20,691 nucleotides of DNA, taken from the NCBI GenBank assembly GCA_007119305.1, contig SKPY01000472.1, positions 1 through 20,691 on the forward strand. The letters are read 5' to 3'. Under the pieces are notes generated by a model. That model did not search any database. It saw only the letters and a list, made by a program, of their open reading frames with translations, and was not told the origin of the DNA. The stretch's first letter is position 1, and each line of letters begins with the position of its first letter. Shown in pieces: positions 15,242-20,691 of this stretch. The DNA is from Nitriliruptorales bacterium (GTDB lineage Bacteria; Actinomycetota; Nitriliruptoria; Euzebyales; Egibacteraceae). The position numbers and the translations under genes are program-made.

Positions 15242-16419
15242 CCCAGCTCGACTACGGCAACGACCGGGAGGCGCGACTCGTCCGCGAGACCGTGCAACGG
15301 CAGTGGGCAGGCCCTTACGGCGCCGCCCGCAACATCGACCCGCTGCTGCTCGTCGCCGTGGCGGGGCTGGTCGGCCTCGGTCTGGTGATGATCTTCTCCG
15401 CCACCCACCACCAGCTCGAGCTGCGGGGCGCGGACCCCATGCACTTCGTCACCCGTCAGCTCATCTCGCTGGGCATCGGGCTTGTCGCGCTGCTCATCGT
15501 CGCTGCGGTCGACTACCGCCTGTTCCGCGCCTGGGCGCCGGTGATCTACGCCGTGGCGATCATCATGCTCATCATCACCGCCGCCACGGGCACGACCGTG
15601 AACGCCTCACGGGCGTGGATCGTCTTCGGAGGGTTCCAGTTCCAGCCCGCCGAGCTCGCCAAGCCGGCCTTGATCCTCATGCTCGCGGCGCTCTTCCACG
15701 AACGCCGCGAGGGGGCCCTGGGGATGCGCGCCCTCGTGGACGCGGTGGTGCTGGCCGCGATCCCGACCGGCCTGATCCTGCTCCAGCCCGACCTCGGCAC
15801 GGCGATCGTGTTCGTCGCGATCACCTTCGGGGTGCTGCTCCTCGCGCGGGTCCACGTGCGCTACATGATCGCGCTGGCGGTCATCGGGGTGCTGTCGATG
15901 CTGGGGGCGTACCAGCTGAACATCCTGCAGGAGTACCAGGTCGAGCGCCTCACCACGTTCTTCAACGCGGCCGACGCCGACCCCCAGAGCGCCGGCTACA
16001 ACGTCAACCAGGCGATCATCGCGGTCGGCAGCGGGCAGTTCAGCGGGCAGGGTCTGCTGCAGGGCACCCAGACGTCGCTCGGCTACGTCCCCGAGAACCA
16101 CACCGACTTCATCTTCACGGTCGTCGGTGAGGAGCTCGGCTTTCTCGGCGCGGCGTTGCTCCTCGGCCTCTACGCCCTGCTGCTGTGGCGCGCGCTGCGG
16201 GTCGCGGCGATGGCCCGCGACACGCTCGGCACGCTCATCGCGGGTGGGGTCGTGGCGGTGTTCAGCTTCCAGCTGTTCATCAACGTCGGCATGGCGGTCG
16301 GGATCATGCCGGTGACCGGGCTGCCGCTGCCCTTCGTGTCGTACGGCGGCACCAGCCTCATCGGCTCGCTGATCATGATCGGGCTGCTCCAGAACGTCCA
16401 CATGCGCCGCCACCGCTGA
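15238..16419 (+). CDS. rodA: Peptidoglycan glycosyltransferase RodA (SEDS family)
   Basis: Polytopic membrane enzyme that polymerises lipid II into glycan strands for cell elongation, in complex with PBP2. The 393-residue product has about ten membrane segments. Conserved SEDS features are ASRAWIVFGGFQFQPAELAK (123-142), the catalytic aspartate region LLQPDLGTA with D185, and the C-terminal motif GLPLPFVSYGGTSL. A hydrophilic stretch of about 30 residues precedes the first helix. ATG 15238 overlaps the mrdA stop as ATGA, implying translational coupling. The mrdA partner and the mre genes upstream support RodA over the division paralogue FtsW. The next gene is convergent. Confidence 0.96.
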   Translation: MTQLDYGNDREARLVRETVQRQWAGPYGAARNIDPLLLVAVAGLVGLGLVMIFSATHHQLELRGADPMHFVTRQLISLGIGLVALLIVAAVDYRLFRAWAPVIYAVAIIMLIITAATGTTVNASRAWIVFGGFQFQPAELAKPALILMLAALFHERREGALGMRALVDAVVLAAIPTGLILLQPDLGTAIVFVAITFGVLLLARVHVRYMIALAVIGVLSMLGAYQLNILQEYQVERLTTFFNAADADPQSAGYNVNQAIIAVGSGQFSGQGLLQGTQTSLGYVPENHTDFIFTVVGEELGFLGAALLLGLYALLLWRALRVAAMARDTLGTLIAGGVVAVFSFQLFINVGMAVGIMPVTGLPLPFVSYGGTSLIGSLIMIGLLQNVHMRRHR

Positions 16420-16449
16420 CGGGCCTCGCGACCCGCGGCACCGGGAGGT

Positions 16450-16461
16450 GGGTGCGCACCC
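16450..16461. terminator. Palindrome between convergent rodA and the LysM/M23 gene
   Basis: GGGTGCGCACCC is a perfect 12-base palindrome in the 80-base gap between two convergent stops. CGCAC/GTGCG just downstream offers an alternative stem. A shared terminator is plausible, but there is no T-tract on either strand. Confidence 0.25.
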
Positions 16462-16499
16462 GTGCGGGCGACGGGGCGGTCCACGCTGGCGGGAAGCCG

Positions 16500-17465
16500 C
16501 TAGCGGCACGCGCTCCGCAGCGATGGGTACGGGTTCGTCAGCCGCTTGCCGTCGAGGTGGATCTCGAAGTGCAGGTGCGGAGGCGTACCGACGGCGTTGC
16601 CGGTGTTGCCGACCGTGCCGATCACGGTGCCCGCCTGGACCTGCCCGGCGGCGCCGAAGCTGTCGAGGTGCGTGCCGATGTAGGCGTGCCCGTCATTGCC
16701 GCGCAGGCGCACCTGCAGGCCCGCCCGTGAACCCCGGGACTGCTCGACGTAGCCAGCGACCGGAGCCACCACCGGCGTTCCCCGCGGGGCGTACACGTCG
16801 ACCCCGTTGTGGAAGCGGCCGCCGGGCTTGGTCACCCCGAAGTCGTTGACGAAGGACACCGGGCCGTCCACCGGACAGCGCCAGCCGCCCGGGACGGTCA
16901 ACGTGGCCCCGGCGAAGATCCGGTTCGGGTCGGCGATGCGGTTGGTCTCGGCGAGGGTGTCGACCCCGACGCCGAACCGCCGCGCGATGCCGGACAGGGT
17001 CTCGCCCGCCGCGATGCGGTGCGTGCCCCCGCCCGCGCGGTCGCCGGCGACGTTCTGCGCAGCGGGGCCGGCCACGCTGATCCGCTTGCCCGCCCACACC
17101 GTGCGCCCGTCCGAGATCCCGTTCCACTCCGCGAGCTGCGCGCTCGAGACCCCGTAGCGCTGTCCGATCCCCGACAGGGTCTCGCCGGGTCGGACCACGT
17201 GGTGCGTCGTGCCGGCTTCGTCGGGGATCGAGATGATGCTGCCGACGGTGATCCGGTTCGGGTCGGCGAGGTCGTTGTCCCCCATGAGCACCGACACGCT
17301 CGTGCCGTGCCGCTTGGCGATCCCACTCAGGGTCTCGCCCGCCTCGACCCGGTGCTCCTTGTGCGCCGAGCCGCCCATCAGCAACGCGGCCACGGCCGCG
17401 CAGACCACCAGCCAGCGGCGCTGCGCGCACCCCAGTGGACGGTGCGCGTGCCCGGACTCCGTCAT
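16500..17465 (-). CDS. LysM-repeat M23 peptidase, NlpD/LytM-like murein hydrolase or activator
   Basis: Predicted envelope protein of 321 residues. A hydrophobic segment (RWLVVCAAVAALLMGGSA, about 17-34) acts as signal peptide or membrane anchor; there is no convincing lipobox. Three LysM peptidoglycan-binding modules follow at about 37-80, 88-131 and 148-191, each with a GETLSGI core. The M23 domain (about 195-321) keeps its zinc and catalytic residues: H219 and D223 in HNGVD, H266 in GTHLDS, and H297/H299 in PPHLHFEIH. It should therefore cut peptide cross-links and not be a dead activator. The start is ATG 17465, with GAGGGAGAA (17471-17479) five bases upstream; the frame is open further, but the added residues do not look like a signal peptide. 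It lies between rodA and glyA, divergent from glyA, and could remodel wall laid down by the neighbouring elongasome (inference). Confidence 0.93.
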   Translation of the reverse strand: MTESGHAHRPLGCAQRRWLVVCAAVAALLMGGSAHKEHRVEAGETLSGIAKRHGTSVSVLMGDNDLADPNRITVGSIISIPDEAGTTHHVVRPGETLSGIGQRYGVSSAQLAEWNGISDGRTVWAGKRISVAGPAAQNVAGDRAGGGTHRIAAGETLSGIARRFGVGVDTLAETNRIADPNRIFAGATLTVPGGWRCPVDGPVSFVNDFGVTKPGGRFHNGVDVYAPRGTPVVAPVAGYVEQSRGSRAGLQVRLRGNDGHAYIGTHLDSFGAAGQVQAGTVIGTVGNTGNAVGTPPHLHFEIHLDGKRLTNPYPSLRSACR

Positions 17466-17499
17466 GCTCGTTCTCCCTCGTCGCTCGGCAACGGCAGCA

Positions 17500-17505
17500 A
17501 CACTA
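17500..17505 (-). promoter_or_regulatory. Putative -10 box for the LysM/M23 gene
   Basis: On the minus strand this reads TAGTGT, 34 bases before ATG 17465. It predicts a leader of roughly 28 bases containing the GAGGGAGAA ribosome-binding site. Confidence 0.4.
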
Positions 17506-17649
17506 GGCACAGGAGCAACAACAGTGACATGGCCGACCGCACAGGTCAAGGCCTCCTGCCCGCGCCGCGCCGGCGGCTGCCGTGCTCGCGGCGCCGGGCT
17601 CCGCGCACGAGCGGCACACGCCCGGCTGGGGTTGCAGCGAGCGCACGGG

Positions 17650-17655
17650 TAGCAT
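17650..17655 (+). promoter_or_regulatory. Putative -10 box for glyA
   Basis: TAGCAT, identical to the mreB box, lies 37 bases before the preferred glyA start ATG 17693 and leaves room for the GAGGG ribosome-binding site at 17679-17683. Confidence 0.4.
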
Positions 17656-17692
17656 CGGTGCTCGCATCCGAGCCGTCCGAGGGTTGATGACC

Positions 17693-18949
<1,257 letters not shown>

Positions 18950-18978
18950 CGCCTCCTCGCAGCGCGGAGGTGAACCGG

Positions 18979-18984
18979 TACACT
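18979..18984 (+). promoter_or_regulatory. Putative -10 box for the radical SAM gene
   Basis: TACACT, identical to the valS and folC boxes, lies 29 bases after the glyA stop. Transcription would begin near 18991, which is 127 bases before ATG 19118, far longer than other leaders in the window. Confidence 0.5.
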
Positions 18985-18991
18985 GAGCGTG

Positions 18992-19092
18992 CCGGGCGGA
19001 TGACCATCGTCCGTCCGGGCGTCCAGCCCGCGTCGCGCAGGGGCCAGAGGGACAGCCGCGACGGTGCCCTCTCGCACGGCTGCTGCGACGCC
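18992..19092 (+). promoter_or_regulatory. Putative structured 5' leader before the radical SAM gene
   Basis: The predicted leader opens with a 12-pair hairpin, 18992-19003 with 19007-19018, with two G-U pairs and a CCA loop. Next, GGCGTC+CAGCC (19018-19028) can pair with GGCTG (19078-19082) and GACGCC (19087-19092), leaving a four-base bulge and closing immediately before AAGGAG (19093-19098). Inside it, CGTCGCG (19031-19037) matches CGCGACG (19057-19063), and GAGGG (19047-19051) matches CCCTC (19067-19071). The last two stems interleave, as in a pseudoknot. I recognise no known riboswitch consensus. High G+C makes chance pairing common, so function is unproven; the first hairpin could instead be the glyA terminator. 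Confidence 0.35.
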
Positions 19093-19117
19093 AAGGAGTA
19101 CCGTCATCCAACCGCAG

Positions 19118-20691
19118 ATGTCCAGCACGAGGCGAACACCGCAGAGGCGCAGGGACCACGACGAGCAAGGCGCCGGGGCTGGCCCCCGGTCCGTCTGGCC
19201 GCGGCTCGAACCGCACCTCGCGAGCGTGCGCAAGCCGGCGCGCTACGTGGGCGGGGAGGGCAACCTCACCGTGAAGGACCACGGCGAGGTGGACAGCGCC
19301 TGGCTGCTCGTGTACCCGGACGCCTACGAGGTCGGACAGCCGAACCAGGGGGTGCAGATCCTCTACGAGGTCCTGAACGAGCGGCCGGCCACGGTCGCCG
19401 AACGGGGCTACGCGCCCTGGCCGGACCTCGAGGCGATCATGCGCCGCGAGGAGATCCCGTTCTTCTCGCTCGAGCAGCACCTGCCCGCGCGCGCCTTCGA
19501 CGTGGTCGCGTTCAGCCTCGCGACCGAGCTCGGCTACACGAACCTGTTGAACTGCCTCGACCTCGGGGGCATCCCGCTCGCCGCCGCCGACCGCAGCGCC
19601 GCCGACCCGCTCGTCATGGTCGGCGGGCACGCTGCGTTCAACCCTGAGCCGCTGGCCCCGTTCGTCGACGTGGTCTGCGCCGGCGACGGCGAGGAGTTCG
19701 TCCTCGAGGCGGACGCGGTGGTCAAGGCCTGGCGCGCGGACGGGCATGCCTGGCCGCGCGCGGAGCTCCTCGCGCGCCTCGCGCGCATCGAGGGCGCCTA
19801 CGTGCCCTCGTGCTACGAGGCGGACTACACGCCACCGCGCCCGGGGGAGGCCATGGGCCGGCTCAGGGCGACGTTTCGCCGCAGGGAGCCCGCCCCCTAT
19901 CGGGTGCCGAAGCGCACGGTCAGCGATCTCGACGCCTGGCCGTACCCGAAGAAGCAGATCGTGCCGCTGACGGAGACGGTCCACGAGCGGTACTCGGTCG
20001 AGATCTTCAGGGGCTGCACGCGCGGGTGCCGCTTCTGCCAGGCGGGGATGATCACCCGTCCGGTGCGGGAGCGCTCGAAGGAGACCGTCAAGCAGATGGT
20101 CGACACCGGGCTGGCCAACACGGGCTTCGAGGAGGTCGGGCTGCTCAGCCTGTCGAGCGCCGACCACTCAGAGATTCTCGGGCTGTGCGGCGAGCTCGCC
20201 GACGCGTACGAGGGCACCGCGACGAGCCTGTCGCTGCCATCGACCCGGGTGGACGCGTTCAACGTGACCCTCGCCGACGAGCTCATCCGCGATGGCCGGC
20301 GCACGGGGCTGACCTTCGCCCCCGAGGCCGGAACCGAGCGGATGCGGCGGGTCATCAACAAGATGGTCAGTGAGGCGGACATGCTGCGTACCGCCGAGAC
20401 TGCATTCGCCAACGGTTGGCGGCATATCAAGCTCTACTTCATGGTCGGCCTGCCGACCGAGACCGACGAGGACGTGCTCGGCATCGCCGAGCTCGGGCTC
20501 AAAGTGCTTGGGATCGGCCGGCAGTACGGCAAGAAGAACAAGGTGACCGTCAGCGTGGGGGGCTTCATCCCGAAGCCGCACACGCCGTTCCAGTGGGCCG
20601 CGCAGGACCCGCCGCACGAGATCGAGCGCAAGCTCGGGCTCATCAAGGCGCGGGTCGCGGCCGATCGCAACCTGAACCTGCGCTATCACGA
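19118..20691 (+). CDS. Radical SAM protein, TIGR03960-like (3' end cut by window)
   Basis: The frame is open from ATG 19118 to the window edge (524 full codons), so the C terminus is missing. The N-terminal domain has LVYPDAYEVG, GVQILYEVLNERP and GGHAAFNPEPLAPFVD, a cobalamin-binding-like region typical of this family. The radical SAM core has CTRGCRFC with C300, C304 and C307, the CxxxCxxC ligands for the 4Fe-4S cluster that cleaves SAM. FAPEAGTERMR, YFMVGLPTETDEDV and FIPKPHTPFQW follow. The reaction is unknown. In many actinobacteria I recall this gene between rodA and the rng-rplU-rpmA region, so the LysM/M23 gene and glyA look like an insertion into that order. The start is uncertain. 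AAGGAG (19093-19098) is 19 bases from ATG 19118, and GTG 19064 is also in frame. An Arg-rich stretch of about 25 residues precedes the conserved VWPRLEPHL. Confidence 0.9.
   Translation, partial: MSSTRRTPQRRRDHDEQGAGAGPRSVWPRLEPHLASVRKPARYVGGEGNLTVKDHGEVDSAWLLVYPDAYEVGQPNQGVQILYEVLNERPATVAERGYAPWPDLEAIMRREEIPFFSLEQHLPARAFDVVAFSLATELGYTNLLNCLDLGGIPLAAADRSAADPLVMVGGHAAFNPEPLAPFVDVVCAGDGEEFVLEADAVVKAWRADGHAWPRAELLARLARIEGAYVPSCYEADYTPPRPGEAMGRLRATFRRREPAPYRVPKRTVSDLDAWPYPKKQIVPLTETVHERYSVEIFRGCTRGCRFCQAGMITRPVRERSKETVKQMVDTGLANTGFEEVGLLSLSSADHSEILGLCGELADAYEGTATSLSLPSTRVDAFNVTLADELIRDGRRTGLTFAPEAGTERMRRVINKMVSEADMLRTAETAFANGWRHIKLYFMVGLPTETDEDVLGIAELGLKVLGIGRQYGKKNKVTVSVGGFIPKPHTPFQWAAQDPPHEIERKLGLIKARVAADRNLNLRYH

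Noticed and set aside
18952..18970. CCTCC/GGAGG inverted repeat just after glyA as a terminator
   Set aside because: Five pairs with a nine-base loop and no T-tract; it also overlaps the expected promoter region of the next gene.
18970..19647. A plus-strand frame starting MNRYTERAGR over the leader and the radical SAM 5' end
   Set aside because: It runs out of frame through conserved radical SAM N-terminal coding sequence and looks like random high-GC translation.

Overview
The window is very GC-rich DNA, above about 70 percent G+C by eye, with strong G/C bias at third codon positions. It carries housekeeping and cell-envelope genes of a rod-shaped actinobacterium. Three things support this: actinobacterial-style TAnnnT -10 boxes, a PBP2 with a cysteine-containing insert of the kind I recall from actinobacteria, and an mreBCD-mrdA-rodA elongation cluster. 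A deep-branching class such as Nitriliruptoria would fit, but this is inference from gene order and not a proven assignment. I see no phage, insertion sequence, CRISPR array, tRNA or rRNA gene. No stretch longer than 300 bases lacks a gene.

Layout. At the left edge, on the minus strand and cut by the window, is a secreted M23 peptidase with two cell-wall-binding repeats. It is divergent from clpP, which is followed by clpX. A small membrane protein on the minus strand (PF06695-like) lies tail to tail with clpX and head to head with valS. Then come valS, an unrecognised tail-anchored protein, folC, ndk and a short RadC-domain gene. The middle of the window is the elongasome block: mreB, mreC, mreD, mrdA (PBP2) and rodA, with 4-base overlaps at mreC/mreD and mrdA/rodA. 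A minus-strand LysM/M23 endopeptidase and a plus-strand glyA follow. The right edge cuts a radical SAM gene that resembles the TIGR03960 family.

How it fits together. MreB, MreC and MreD organise lateral wall growth. RodA polymerises glycan strands and PBP2 cross-links them. The two secreted M23 proteins are plausible hydrolases or wall remodellers for the same envelope. ClpP and ClpX form an ATP-dependent protease. ValS, FolC, Ndk and GlyA are core translation, folate and nucleotide enzymes.

Promoter pattern. A TAnnnT hexamer lies ahead of almost every apparent transcription unit. For valS, folC and mrdA it sits only 7 to 8 bases before the start codon, which predicts leaderless mRNAs. The radical SAM gene is the opposite case: its TACACT box is followed by more than 120 bases with strong nested inverted repeats.

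I found no convincing new multi-gene system. The points most worth a second look are the structured leader before the radical SAM gene, the unknown tail-anchored protein between valS and folC, the overlapping divergent -10 boxes between the M23 gene and clpP, and the reduced RadC protein.
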